Assembly: GCF_003700275.1 (NCBI RefSeq) | Contig: NZ_RBRE01000026.1 | Coordinates: 1 to 49,156 of the forward strand | Origin: Pseudomonas cichorii | Lineage (GTDB): Bacteria > Pseudomonadota > Gammaproteobacteria > Pseudomonadales > Pseudomonadaceae | Length of the DNA: 49,156 bases | Reading direction: 5' to 3' | Shown: positions 19,207-28,404 of the stretch, one piece after another | How the letters are laid out: each line of letters begins with the position of its first letter | How positions within the stretch are numbered: position 1 is the first letter of the stretch | Program-made: the position numbers and the translations under genes | The notes under the pieces: generated by a model | Database searches by the model: none | What the model saw: only the letters and a program-made list of their open reading frames with translations | Told to the model about the DNA's origin: nothing

Positions 19207-20484
19207 TTATTTTCCTATACCGATGACGAATAAATCCCGGGTTCCTGCGGAAAGCTCAACAATATCTTGTCGATCAAGAATCACGCTGGTTTTGGTAAGG
19301 TTTCTATACTGCGCAGAAACACCATCATTAACCCGTGCCGCGGAAGAGTGTGCCGCTCCGGAAATGGCGTAACACGCATCAGGCCAAGCCAGCGGCCAGG
19401 TTAGCGTCGCAAAGGTGTCACCTGCCAAAGTCGCCCGGCCATACTGAATAAGTAAACCGCCCAGCCATGTCGGAAAAAGGACATAACCACTGGCAGCAGT
19501 GAAACTCATTGCGAAACCAAAACGCATTTTTTTGGGTGTAACGACTGTTGCATCATCCACACCGGCATTGACTTCGGTTTGATTGGCCAATCGGCTCAAT
19601 CCCCGATTAACTTCAGAGGCCTGCACAACGAGTGCTGCGAGTGCAGCCACATCGATATTTCCCTGATTGATCGGCTCATTCCAGGCCTTGATGCACCACA
19701 TGACCGCAATGTTTCGCGGACGTGTTTCCTTACCACCTGCGCTCCCGGAGAATAAACCTGCAATAGACCCGCCGAGCGAGTCAGGCGATGTTTCCACATA
19801 AGCCTTCGCAGTTGTCGAAGACGCGCCACCGTAAACTTTGCCAAAAAATGTACCCGGAGAGGCCGTTGCTCCTGTCACAGAACTGGCACCGGAGCCTGCT
19901 CCGACGTTATCGACAAAACCCGTTTCCTTGTGGACATGGGCTCCCAGCAATTGATCTTGAAAAGCTCCAACTCCTCGTCCGGCATCAACACCCCGACCAT
20001 GGTCCCAGCCACGCAAAAACTCACCACGCGACTCAGGCAGACGGAAGTAACCCGCCGGATCACCTGCCTGGTTGTACCAAGTCCCCAGATAAGCAGCCAG
20101 ATCGGGATAGGCGTCGATACTCAGCAAACTGCCATCGACTTCAAGAAACCCGGGCGGAACGGCTGCCTTTGGAAACGCAGCCATCATGCCCACGGGCACC
20201 CCATTACTGAGTTTCAACAAGGCATCAATTTCTTCCTTGTTGTAAACACGGCCCTTGGTATACGCATCGTTCTGGATGATGTAGCGGATGGCTTCCAGCA
20301 ACTGGTCCAGATCTTCCTCTTTCGGGTTGATCTGGGCAGCGCGGATAACCGCCAGCAACTCATCGGTTACCGCATTCCCCCAACTAGCTGAAATCAATGA
20401 TCCCGGTGCACCGGAAACAGTGTTTTCATCAACAAACTTTCCATTCACCAGCCCGACGCTGGGGACGCTTTTTGGGTAGTCCAC
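19207..20484 (-). CDS. Tail fibre / receptor-binding protein 2
   Basis: 425 aa. Same plan as fibre 1: N-terminal attachment region, tail-collar domain with GYFRLPESRGEFLRGWDHGRG, and a gp53-like tip with YVLFPTWLGGLLIQYG. It is longer in the middle (a Gly/Ser/Ala-rich stretch at ~195-250) and has a different C-terminus. Start is GTG 20484 with AGGAG 7 bases upstream. It lies 11 bp after the DUF2313 baseplate gene, the usual fibre position. Confidence 0.88.
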   Translation of the reverse strand: MDYPKSVPSVGLVNGKFVDENTVSGAPGSLISASWGNAVTDELLAVIRAAQINPKEEDLDQLLEAIRYIIQNDAYTKGRVYNKEEIDALLKLSNGVPVGMMAAFPKAAVPPGFLEVDGSLLSIDAYPDLAAYLGTWYNQAGDPAGYFRLPESRGEFLRGWDHGRGVDAGRGVGAFQDQLLGAHVHKETGFVDNVGAGSGASSVTGATASPGTFFGKVYGGASSTTAKAYVETSPDSLGGSIAGLFSGSAGGKETRPRNIAVMWCIKAWNEPINQGNIDVAALAALVVQASEVNRGLSRLANQTEVNAGVDDATVVTPKKMRFGFAMSFTAASGYVLFPTWLGGLLIQYGRATLAGDTFATLTWPLAWPDACYAISGAAHSSAARVNDGVSAQYRNLTKTSVILDRQDIVELSAGTRDLFVIGIGK

Positions 20485-20495
20485 GGTATTACTCC

Positions 20496-21095
20496 TCAGT
20501 TGAAATTAATGAACTCAGCGGTGTGAGCAGGTGCTGCGCGGCGGATCAAACATTCGATAGCTGTTCCCGGGTTCACGCCGAAGCGCTCGCCCCAGTAGCT
20601 CGCACCGAAACGACGACCAAGCTTGCGTCGCCCGCCGGTGTTCAGGGTCCACATGAATTGCGCGTTCCAGGTGCCGAAGTGCGCCTTGCCAAAACGAGAA
20701 CGCCCCATACGGGGCGCTCGGTGTTCGGTGACAGTGGGGTTGGGATAGCCCTGGCTGATGGCAATGTCGATGTAGAACGCCGGGTTCTGCCCTCCTACGG
20801 CAACCAGCCGCTGGCGCACCGACAGACGCCGGTCCTCGAACAACGGGCTCAGGCCCAGGCATGGATCGGGCAGGTTCATCACCCGCTCCCAGTCCGGCAC
20901 CAGCTCACTGACGCTGGCCGGGTCCATCTCATTGAGCAGGGCGCAAGCCCGGCCATCGATGCGGGCAAACTCCTCGGACAAACCGGTGATCACCTGCTGC
21001 AGCTCAGGGACTCGCTCCGGATCCCAGGCAGGTCCCGAGGGCAACAGGGCTTGTAGCTGATCGGCGTATTGCCGGGCGGTTCTCAGGACGACCAT
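20496..21095 (-). CDS. DUF2313 baseplate protein (Mu gp48-like)
   Basis: 199 aa, YmfQ/DUF2313 family, joining baseplate wedge and fibre in Mu-type tails. The N-terminal part has the family pattern YADQLQALLPSGPAW and LSEEFARIDGRA near residues 10-50. Near 130-165 is a repeated RFGKAHFGTW / RFGASYWGERFG pattern. Its start overlaps the 3' end of the gp47 gene by 13 bases. Confidence 0.85.
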   Translation of the reverse strand: MVVLRTARQYADQLQALLPSGPAWDPERVPELQQVITGLSEEFARIDGRACALLNEMDPASVSELVPDWERVMNLPDPCLGLSPLFEDRRLSVRQRLVAVGGQNPAFYIDIAISQGYPNPTVTEHRAPRMGRSRFGKAHFGTWNAQFMWTLNTGGRRKLGRRFGASYWGERFGVNPGTAIECLIRRAAPAHTAEFINFN

Positions 21096-22123
21096 ATGAT
21101 CCCCCCGAATACCAGCAACTGATTGGCGTTGGCTGGCACATTGGCAACGGGAGAGGTCAGCACATGATCGGTTTCGCCCGTCGCACCGCTGATGGCTTCT
21201 GCGATATGAGTCAGCAGCAGTGTCTCGCCAAGCCCGGCCTCGCGATTGTGCAGGTCCATCAGTTGCGCCTGAACGGCGGCACGCACGGCAGAAGTATCCG
21301 GCATCAGCTTGATGGTGTAGACGACGCGCTTCTGTATCGGGGCCAGCACGTACAACTCAGCCGTCACCGGGCGCAGCGGCTCGATATAGGCAGCCACTTG
21401 CGTGAGTTCATCGGCATCCGGCACCGGAGTAGCGTCATTGTCGCGCATGACAAAAACCGCCACAGTCCCAGGCCCCATATAACGCCGCACACACCATGCA
21501 CGGGTAATGCCAGGCACTTCCAGAGCCCAGGTCACGTAATCATCCTGATTACCGCCATGGGGGATGACACGGTAGGAACGCACAACACGGGCGCGCAGCG
21601 ACTCGATACTTTCCAGCGCCGTGCCACCAGTCAGACCACCTGCCAAAACCGTGAAGCTGCTGTCGATCCCTTCAATGGGCTGAACCGCAGTCATTACCAG
21701 ACCGGCATCGGCGTTACCCAGAATGCCCGCATCCACGGCTTCGACCGTTGTCACGTTATTACCGGCAAGCGTGGTCACTCCCTGAGTGACGCGGTAGGAG
21801 CGGCCATCACTGAACTGCAACACGGTATCGGCATCCAGCACCGCACCGGCTGCCGCCGTGAAACGCACCGAACCGCTGGCCGGTTGCGCGGCATTACGCG
21901 GTTGCCGCAAGCGAAGCGTGGCCTGGCGCTGCAGGGTTTCTTCATCGGCCGTGTCGGGCAGGATCTGGTCGGCAATCCAGCTCTGATAGCCGTAGAGCCC
22001 ATAGGCCGCGCCACTATGGGCGCGGGATAACACTTGAGCATCGGATTGGCGGAGCGCTTCGTCGGCCAGATCTACCTGGGTCCGGCCAATCAGCTCAGGC
22101 AACGTAGGAGTTTCAAACGGCAT
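21083..22123 (-). CDS. Baseplate J-like protein (Mu gp47)
   Basis: 346 aa, a baseplate wedge component. The N-terminal helical part has TADEETLQRQATLRL near residue 58, and the central J-domain has GNADAGLVMTAVQPIEGI and GGLTGGTALESIESLRARV. It overlaps both neighbours. Gene order gp46-gp47-gp48 matches phage Mu. Confidence 0.92.
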   Translation of the reverse strand: MPFETPTLPELIGRTQVDLADEALRQSDAQVLSRAHSGAAYGLYGYQSWIADQILPDTADEETLQRQATLRLRQPRNAAQPASGSVRFTAAAGAVLDADTVLQFSDGRSYRVTQGVTTLAGNNVTTVEAVDAGILGNADAGLVMTAVQPIEGIDSSFTVLAGGLTGGTALESIESLRARVVRSYRVIPHGGNQDDYVTWALEVPGITRAWCVRRYMGPGTVAVFVMRDNDATPVPDADELTQVAAYIEPLRPVTAELYVLAPIQKRVVYTIKLMPDTSAVRAAVQAQLMDLHNREAGLGETLLLTHIAEAISGATGETDHVLTSPVANVPANANQLLVFGGIIWSS

Positions 22124-22511
22124 AGATCACCTGCCACTGTTCGGATGGGTTGAAGCGCACGGTCTGGCCGCTCGAAACGACCAGCACGACGCCAAGATTC
22201 AAGCGGTTGTTCTGGACCCGCTCGGTAAGGATTTCGATGTCCTGCACATGGCCGTCTTCAATCAGCCAGACGAGCGCTTCGCGAGCGTAGAACTCGGCAT
22301 CGCGCTGCGTCTGGGCGGTGAGTTTCACCCGGCGCAACAGCCACAGACGGGAGCCGATACGGTCATCCGTCACTGCCGGATAGGTGTCGCCCCACCAGCC
22401 ATAACGCTCGTCATCGTCCACCTGATCGTCAGGCCCGGCTCGACGCCAGGTGAAGAGACTGATGATGACCGAGCGCAGCAACGAAGCTTCGAGAGAGCCT
22501 GCAATAACCAT
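22113..22511 (-). CDS. Phage GP46 family baseplate protein
   Basis: 132 aa. The Mu gp46 family pattern is visible: WWGDTYPAVTDDRIGSRLWLLRR near residues 40-60 and YAREALVWLIEDGHV near 75-90. It is a small wedge protein. Stop of gp45 and start overlap by one base (TGATG). Confidence 0.88.
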   Translation of the reverse strand: MVIAGSLEASLLRSVIISLFTWRRAGPDDQVDDDERYGWWGDTYPAVTDDRIGSRLWLLRRVKLTAQTQRDAEFYAREALVWLIEDGHVQDIEILTERVQNNRLNLGVVLVVSSGQTVRFNPSEQWQVIYAV

Positions 22512-23020
22512 CAGGCACCTCCCACGGGCGGACCGCTCTGACCGTTGCCACCTTGTACACCGCCGTGTGTATGGCTGATCTGGCTGATGCCGCCAGCCAC
22601 CTGATCACCCTGGGAAATAATCTTCCCGGTCTGGGTGATCTGTGGCGTTTCAAAATTCACCGCCACCGCAGCCCTGACGTTCAGGGTGTTGGTTTCGATG
22701 TCGATGACCTTGCTGCGCTTGAGGTGAATCTTGTCGCCCTCGTCGGTATAGATCGCTACCTCACCGGACTCCAGAGCCTTGAGGCGATAACGACGATCAG
22801 CGACCACCAGCAGCAATCCATGGGAGCGATCACCGCCGATGAAGGCAGCAATGCCTTCGGCGCCGGCCAGCGGATTGCTGGTAAAGCCATAAGGCTCGAA
22901 GTGCTCCATGTCATCCTTGATTTCACCTGCGGTCAGGCGCATCTGCAGGGCCTGCATCTTGCTGGTGGCCCTGGCGAGCACCACCGTGCCACGCACCAGC
23001 ATGCGATTGAGTATGCTCAT
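22511..23020 (-). CDS. Baseplate spike protein (Mu gp45 family)
   Basis: 169 aa. The central part forms an OB-fold (AAFIGGDRSHGLLLVV) and the second half a beta-helix-like stretch (HLKRSKVIDIETNTLNV) ending in SHTHGG. That His-x-His is the position where Mu and P2 spikes bind an iron ion at the tip. It pierces the outer membrane when the sheath contracts. Confidence 0.88.
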   Translation of the reverse strand: MSILNRMLVRGTVVLARATSKMQALQMRLTAGEIKDDMEHFEPYGFTSNPLAGAEGIAAFIGGDRSHGLLLVVADRRYRLKALESGEVAIYTDEGDKIHLKRSKVIDIETNTLNVRAAVAVNFETPQITQTGKIISQGDQVAGGISQISHTHGGVQGGNGQSGPPVGGA

Positions 23021-24111
23021 TAGGGTTTTTCCTTGTCGGCGGGTTTTGCAGCGGCGGTATCTTTGCTGCCCGCCTTCCTGTTCGGATCGTTGGGTTCGGC
23101 ATCGAACGTTTCAGGCGGACCGACAACCAGCGTGGTCACGGTGCCTTGCTCGTTGAGCGTGTAGGCGATTTCCGAGATCAACATGTCCTGGTCGAAACCG
23201 ACCACTGGATCCACGACTCGCACCAGCATGTTGTGCCGCCAGAGATCGCCATTGGACTGCCGCCAGCCCTGCACCTTGTAGGTGGTGACCTGTGCCTTGC
23301 CCATGCGATTGACGCGCTCCCAATTGGCACGACTCTGGGCCAGTTCGGGAGTGACAGGCGCCGACTCATGAATGATCAGGACACGCTTGCGCTTGATCCT
23401 GCCATCGACTGCCAGTGCCGATACTTCGCTGGCATCCTTGGCGAACGTCTGATCGTTGCCACTGCGTTGCCCGATCACCCGGTACTCGGAAAAAACACCG
23501 GAAAAATCGAGCGGTGCCGTGGCCGAAAGAATGTTCTGCCCCACTTCCAGGCGATCCACTGCCCGTCCCTGGCTGCCTGGCATGGCCAACACCAGACGGC
23601 CTTTTTCATCGTCCGTGGAGAAAATGCGAAACAGCGTCAAGAGTCGATCAATTGACTTGAATACCGTCTCGGCAGGCTCAAGGGTGTGGTCGGAGATCTT
23701 GCCGGTTTCAGCAATTTCGCTCACGACACCCACGCCATAAGGACCTGCAAGCGCCTTGACGATGCTCAGGACACTTTGCTTTTTCCATTGGACCGGCTTG
23801 TTGAGCGCGGCACAATCAATCAAGTCAGCCGTCAGAGATCGTCCGGAAATAGTCAGAGTGATCTGCTTGCCGTCATAGCTGATCGGTGTAGCAAAGACCC
23901 AACCGCTGAGAATCAACTCGCCCCCGATGCGAACCTCACACCGTTCCCCCTGACTGATAGGTCGCGAAGTGCTCTGCCCTGGCCACTGCCAGGTAATGCT
24001 CACATTGAAACTGCGGGCCTGGCGCTCGATACCGGCAGAAATGGACACTGATTTCCAGCCGCCATAATCCATGTTGCCCACCGTCAAGGTGACAACATTC
24101 GACTTATCCAT
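23020..24111 (-). CDS. Baseplate hub protein (Mu gp44 / gpP-like)
   Basis: 363 aa. The family pattern starts with VTLTVGNMDYGGWKSVSI and contains SFNVSITWQWPG, then a central VFKSIDRLLTLFRIFSTDDEKGRLVL. The C-terminus is Lys/Ala/Asp-rich. Forms the hub between tube and spike. Its stop meets the gp45 start. Confidence 0.88.
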   Translation of the reverse strand: MDKSNVVTLTVGNMDYGGWKSVSISAGIERQARSFNVSITWQWPGQSTSRPISQGERCEVRIGGELILSGWVFATPISYDGKQITLTISGRSLTADLIDCAALNKPVQWKKQSVLSIVKALAGPYGVGVVSEIAETGKISDHTLEPAETVFKSIDRLLTLFRIFSTDDEKGRLVLAMPGSQGRAVDRLEVGQNILSATAPLDFSGVFSEYRVIGQRSGNDQTFAKDASEVSALAVDGRIKRKRVLIIHESAPVTPELAQSRANWERVNRMGKAQVTTYKVQGWRQSNGDLWRHNMLVRVVDPVVGFDQDMLISEIAYTLNEQGTVTTLVVGPPETFDAEPNDPNRKAGSKDTAAAKPADKEKP

Positions 24112-24115
24112 GGGG

Positions 24116-25426
24116 TTACTCCTGGGCGACTTTCAAAGTGCCGGGCGATATGAAGCCTGGGTGCTGGACACGATTGCGCTGCACGACCTCAGACGAGCGG
24201 GTTGCGTCACCGAAACGACGATAAGCCAGCACCAACGCAGGTAGTGGCTCGGCCACCTTGATGTCGATCAGGCGCACTCCGGATGCTGCCACCGCGTTCA
24301 GATGGCGGATCAGTGCCTGACGCAAAGTGTTGAGCATCAGGTAATGCTCCGGATCGGCTTTCAGCGAGGCTTCCCAGATGGCCGAACTGAGCGTATCGCG
24401 CAGCTCGATCACATCATCGGCAACGGGAACCTGCGCCCGACCGACCGGCAGGATCAACTGCTGGTCAAGCGCTGGCGTGGCAATGATCGGTACCATGGCA
24501 GTCGCAACAGGCATGCTTGCTACAACCCGGGCAACCTTGACCAACAACGAATCCTGCACCAGATTCGCCGTCGCCAGAGCAGCCGAACCGGTATCGATCC
24601 CACCCCCCTGATTGACCAGATTGATACTGGCCACAGCTTCGGCTTGCTGGGTAGCCTCGGAAATCGTCGCCCTGTAATTGACGATTGCAACATCTGACGA
24701 TCTGCTGCTCGCACTCTGGCTTGAACTCAGTCCAGTGCCAGTGCCTGTACTGCCTCGACTTTCATCACCCTCAAAACTGGCAAAGAAACTGGAGAACAGC
24801 GTGCTCAAGGTCAATGGCGCATTGACCAGCGAATGCACCAGACTGGTCACGTCCGAGTAAATCGTCATGAACGGAGAGAACTGCCGCTGAACGGTGGCAA
24901 ATACTCCCGACAGTGCGCTACGCAAGGCCTGGATATTGATGCGCGCGGCGTCCACTGCCGCCATGATCGCCCGGTAGCGCTTGAGCGCCGAATCCAGCAA
25001 TCCATCGGATGCCTGCATAAGCTGTCGTCGAGTATTGATGGTGGAGGTCGGAAACCGTAGCGGCTGATCCGGGTAAAACGCCAGATCCAACTGGACCATG
25101 CCACCTTCGCCCCGGTTGTGCTTCATCGTGCAACTGCCAACCTGCACCTGCATGCGCCCTAGCCATGGGTGAACAAGCTCACCAGCACCTTCAGCTTCGA
25201 GCGCTTCAAGCAGTTTGTCACGACGCTCAAAACAGTCCGCACCGATCACAAAAGCGCTCATCGTATGGATTTGCGCTTGCTTGCCCAACGACTCGAAATA
25301 AGGCTCGTCACGTTGTGGAAACTCGTGAAGCTGCCCCCTGCGCCCAACCGGAACACTGTCCGAGTTGATGAAGAAACCAACACCCCGGAAAGAAGCGGGC
25401 ATCAGCCTGTCACGCCATGTACTCAT
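24116..25426 (-). CDS. DNA circularization-type tail protein (Mu gp43)
   Basis: 436 aa. The N-terminal domain (TWRDRLMPASFRGVGFFIN and RDEPYFESLGKQAQ) is the DNA_circ_N signature of Mu gp43/gpN. The name is historical; in tails it acts in baseplate/tape-measure assembly. The middle is Ser/Thr/Gly-rich. It overlaps the tape measure gene by 4 bases (ATGA). Confidence 0.87.
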   Translation of the reverse strand: MSTWRDRLMPASFRGVGFFINSDSVPVGRRGQLHEFPQRDEPYFESLGKQAQIHTMSAFVIGADCFERRDKLLEALEAEGAGELVHPWLGRMQVQVGSCTMKHNRGEGGMVQLDLAFYPDQPLRFPTSTINTRRQLMQASDGLLDSALKRYRAIMAAVDAARINIQALRSALSGVFATVQRQFSPFMTIYSDVTSLVHSLVNAPLTLSTLFSSFFASFEGDESRGSTGTGTGLSSSQSASSRSSDVAIVNYRATISEATQQAEAVASINLVNQGGGIDTGSAALATANLVQDSLLVKVARVVASMPVATAMVPIIATPALDQQLILPVGRAQVPVADDVIELRDTLSSAIWEASLKADPEHYLMLNTLRQALIRHLNAVAASGVRLIDIKVAEPLPALVLAYRRFGDATRSSEVVQRNRVQHPGFISPGTLKVAQE

Positions 25427-27573
25427 GGTACTTCTCCTGATCCAAGGGTTCGGAAACCAACACTTGGCGAGACCGTCAGGCCTGGCTGATTGGTTCGCAC
25501 TTCACCGGGGCGCATGCCCGCAGGGGCATTTTCAAAACGGATATTCAGCTCGCCTTCAAGCCTTCGATTGGTAGCCGCCCCTTGTAAAAGCAGGCTTCCA
25601 GGCGCAGGCATATTGGGAGCACCGAGCAGATCGCTGGTGGGCGGCACGCCAGTTGCCTCATTGAGGCGCTGTTGATTCAGACGGCTGGTACTCGCAGCAT
25701 CGGCCAGCAAAAATGCGCCGCTACCGCCACCTGGGCCGGCATTACGAACTCTCTGTTCATCTGCGACCACGTTGAGTTTTTGAGTAATGGTTCCAAGAAC
25801 CCCACCGCCTCCCAGGAAGCCCAGTGCCGAGTTGATTCCCTCTGACACCTCGCGCCACAAGTCGGTAAACCAGGTTCTGATCGGTTCCCAGTGCTCAATG
25901 ATCAACGCCAAAGGCGACCAGTTGAACATCGTCTTCAACACATCGAAGAACACAAGCGCAGGAGCTTTGATCATCTCCCACACGCCACCAAAAAAACCGC
26001 TGAGCGGCTCCCAGTTCGCCACGATAAGACTGAGCGGCGACCAGGCGAATAGCGTTTTCAAGAACTCGAAGAACGGCGTAGACAGCGCTTCAATCACTCC
26101 CCACAGTGCCGCAAAAACCTCGGTCAGTGGCTGCCAGTTGGCCGTGATCATGCCCAGCGGCGACCATGCGAACGCACCTTTCAGAAATTCCCAGACCGCA
26201 GTGACCGGCCCTTCAATCGAGGCCCATATGGCGGCAAAGAACGGTGCGACCGAAGACCAGTTGGCAATCAGCGCCCCCGCTGCCAGAGCAATGCCTCGCA
26301 CAATCAGTCCTACTGGCGACATGCCCATGACCATGGACAGCAAACGAGTCGCATTGGTCGCCGCGAGAACCGCTACTTGCAACACACCAAAGGCAATGGC
26401 GGCACCCACCACGCCCTTGATGACCCCGGGATGTTCGGCCGCCAGGGCAGCGACCATGGAAATCATAGGGCCTATAACCGCCAGTGCATCGTTCAGCGCT
26501 GGCAGAAATATGCCGCCGATATTGATGCCCAGCCGTTCGACACGGTTGTGCATCTGCTGTATCGCAACAGCTGTCGTCTGAGCGTTGTCCGCAAACTCCT
26601 GTTCAATGGAACCTGCGGATTTGGCGCCCTCGGCAACCTTGTCGAAGTTGCCTTTCAAAAGCTCAAGATTCTTCAGCAGCGGTGTGATCGCGCCCAGCGA
26701 GTCGGCACCAAACAGCTGCGAAACCACATCCGTCTGCTTGGAAGGATCGACCTGCGAGATTGCCGTCAGAACCTTCTCGATAGTCGCAGAAGGATCTGCC
26801 TGCATGCCCTGAGCCACCTGAGCGGCATCGAGTTGCAGCGACTGGAAAGCCCCTGCGCTCGCGGTCCCGCCTTCGCTCAGTGTTTTCACCAGGCTTTTCA
26901 TGCCCGTTGCGGCGACATCCGCCGGTACATCCATGCTCGCCAGTGTGGCGCCCATGGCGGCGACCTGCGCAGAAGCCTGGCCGGCAACAGCGCCCAACGG
27001 CCCCATCGCGGTGACCATGGTTGCAATCTGCTTTTCCAGATCATTACCGCCCAGGGTATTGATCTGCTCGGCCAGTTTGTTGACTTCGGGTTGCGAGAGC
27101 TGCAGCGAGGATCGCCACTTGCCCATCATGTCGCCCGACTCGGCCGCTGTCTGGCCAAACGCGACACCCATTTTCACGGCGTCGGTCGCAAAGCCTTTCA
27201 ACTCTTCGCGTGGCACGTTGGCCTTGGCGCCAGCCGCCACAAGTGCGGCAATGCCGTTGGCACTTTCCGGGAGCTGTTCGCTCAAGTCCAGGATGTCGGT
27301 GCTCATTTGCTGGAATTGCTGCGGTGTCTCAAAAGCCACGACCTTTTTCACATTGGCCATGGATGTTTCAAAACCGATTGCTGCCTTTACTCCGGCAATC
27401 AAGGGCGCCGTAAAGGCGTTCCCCTCGATCACACCTGCAAGGTTGATGTTTCCCAGACCCGAGCTTTCCAGCCGGGTTTGAAAACCATCAACATTCTTGC
27501 GCATGTTCGCCAGAGTTGGAGACAGCTGGTCCACGCCGGTAATCAGCGTTTCAAGCTTGAATGGGTTTGCCAT
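25423..27573 (-). CDS. Tail tape measure protein
   Basis: About 716 aa, the longest gene in the cluster, as expected for the protein that sets tail length. The N-terminal ~330 residues are a TMP core (FETSMANVKKVVAFETPQQF, ALVAAGAKANVPREEL). Hydrophobic stretches follow at ~365-440, then tandem units containing WSPLGMI/WSPLSLI/WSPLALI and a repeated Trp pattern at ~450-590. Start ATG 27573; a GTG one codon earlier is also possible. The start overlaps the frameshifted chaperone stop. Confidence 0.93.
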   Translation of the reverse strand: MANPFKLETLITGVDQLSPTLANMRKNVDGFQTRLESSGLGNINLAGVIEGNAFTAPLIAGVKAAIGFETSMANVKKVVAFETPQQFQQMSTDILDLSEQLPESANGIAALVAAGAKANVPREELKGFATDAVKMGVAFGQTAAESGDMMGKWRSSLQLSQPEVNKLAEQINTLGGNDLEKQIATMVTAMGPLGAVAGQASAQVAAMGATLASMDVPADVAATGMKSLVKTLSEGGTASAGAFQSLQLDAAQVAQGMQADPSATIEKVLTAISQVDPSKQTDVVSQLFGADSLGAITPLLKNLELLKGNFDKVAEGAKSAGSIEQEFADNAQTTAVAIQQMHNRVERLGINIGGIFLPALNDALAVIGPMISMVAALAAEHPGVIKGVVGAAIAFGVLQVAVLAATNATRLLSMVMGMSPVGLIVRGIALAAGALIANWSSVAPFFAAIWASIEGPVTAVWEFLKGAFAWSPLGMITANWQPLTEVFAALWGVIEALSTPFFEFLKTLFAWSPLSLIVANWEPLSGFFGGVWEMIKAPALVFFDVLKTMFNWSPLALIIEHWEPIRTWFTDLWREVSEGINSALGFLGGGGVLGTITQKLNVVADEQRVRNAGPGGGSGAFLLADAASTSRLNQQRLNEATGVPPTSDLLGAPNMPAPGSLLLQGAATNRRLEGELNIRFENAPAGMRPGEVRTNQPGLTVSPSVGFRTLGSGEVP

Positions 27574-28000
27574 CACTCCCCCTGCAGGATCTGATTGATA
27601 CGCTGCGACTGCAAGATCGATTCGGTGATGATGTCCAGAGACCTGGACATCATCAGTTCGGGATCAACCTTCCAGAAATACGCAAGGTCGTAGACGACGG
27701 CGATCAGGCCTTCGAGGTCCCTGATGCCGCTGCCATGAAAAAACTCGCGACCTTCCAGCTCAGTTTGTTGATATCGGAAAGATCCAGTTGATCGACCGAA
27801 GACGGAGGAATGCCTGCGCAGACCGCGATGTATTTCGCTGCAACATCAAGATCGAGGGACACTTCCTCATGCTTGTCGATCTTGTAAGGCAGCGCCTTGA
27901 TCGCTCGTGCTTCCTGCGCCGTAGGGCGGCGGAAAGTCAGTTGCGCCAGGGACTCGCCGTGAGCCTCGATCGGGCTCGCCAACTCGATGACTTCACTCAT
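27573..28000 (-). CDS. Tail assembly chaperone -1 frameshift product
   Basis: The minus-strand slippery heptamer TTTTTTC (27743-27737) lies in the right phase (T TTT TTC) near the 3' end of the short chaperone gene. Shifting -1 there continues in an open frame for 54 codons (HGSGIRDLEGLIAVVYDLAY...) to a TGA at 27573-27575, giving a 142-aa fusion. It ends overlapping the tape measure start. The new C-terminal part has the pattern seen in long tail chaperones (Mu gp41/gp41', P2 E+E'). Confidence 0.82.
27704..28000 (-). CDS. Tail assembly chaperone, short form (Mu gp41-like)
   Basis: 98 aa. The family pattern is FRRPTAQEARAIKALP, then the DVAAKYIAVCAGIPPSSVDQL core. It should bind the tape measure protein during tube polymerisation. 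It overlaps the tube gene by 4 bases. The long form arises by the frameshift described at 27573. Confidence 0.85.
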   Translation of the reverse strand: MSEVIELASPIEAHGESLAQLTFRRPTAQEARAIKALPYKIDKHEEVSLDLDVAAKYIAVCAGIPPSSVDQLDLSDINKLSWKVASFFMAAASGTSKA

Positions 28001-28344
28001 TGCCAGCTCCCCTGGTTACCGTCGAATTGCAGTTCGATGGTGCCTTCTTCGCCTTTGCTGGCCGGTTCGGCCACCAGATACGCACCGGACAGAACGTAGA
28101 TCTTGCCGTTCTGGAATTCACAGGTGATGGTCATGTCCACACCGGTGGTAAGGGCCTTCAAGGGAAAGTCCGGGGTATGAACCGCTGTGAATTTCAGCGA
28201 CGCCACCTTGTCCTGTTCCTTGAAATAACCCGGCACGACCGTCTCGCGCTTGACGTTCATCAGAGGGGCTTCGCCGCCGCCGCTGATGGTCAGTTGAGTT
28301 CCGTCCACCTTGATGTAGCAGGTACCAGCTACTTTTTGAGCCAT
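27997..28344 (-). CDS. Tail tube protein (Mu gp40/gpM-like)
   Basis: 115 aa, the inner tube subunit. It has the gpM-type pattern AGTCYIKVDGTQLTISGGGEAPL and the mid-domain YFKEQDKVASLKFTAVHT. ATG 28344 has GGAG upstream. The gene is preceded by a terminator hairpin at 28361-28387. Confidence 0.87.
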   Translation of the reverse strand: MAQKVAGTCYIKVDGTQLTISGGGEAPLMNVKRETVVPGYFKEQDKVASLKFTAVHTPDFPLKALTTGVDMTITCEFQNGKIYVLSGAYLVAEPASKGEEGTIELQFDGNQGSWQ

Positions 28345-28360
28345 GTTGTTTATCTCCAGA

Positions 28361-28387
28361 ATGAAAAAACCCGCACAAGGCGGGTTT
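28361..28387 (-). terminator. Intra-operon terminator between sheath and tube genes
   Basis: On the minus strand AAACCCGC / GCGGGTTT (28367-28387, 8-bp stem, 5-nt loop) is followed by a T-run. It sits in the ~60 bp between the sheath stop and the tube start, in the direction of operon transcription. As drawn it should stop part of the polymerases within the operon. Confidence 0.75.
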
Positions 28388-28404
28388 GAATGTTGAGGTT
28401 GAAG

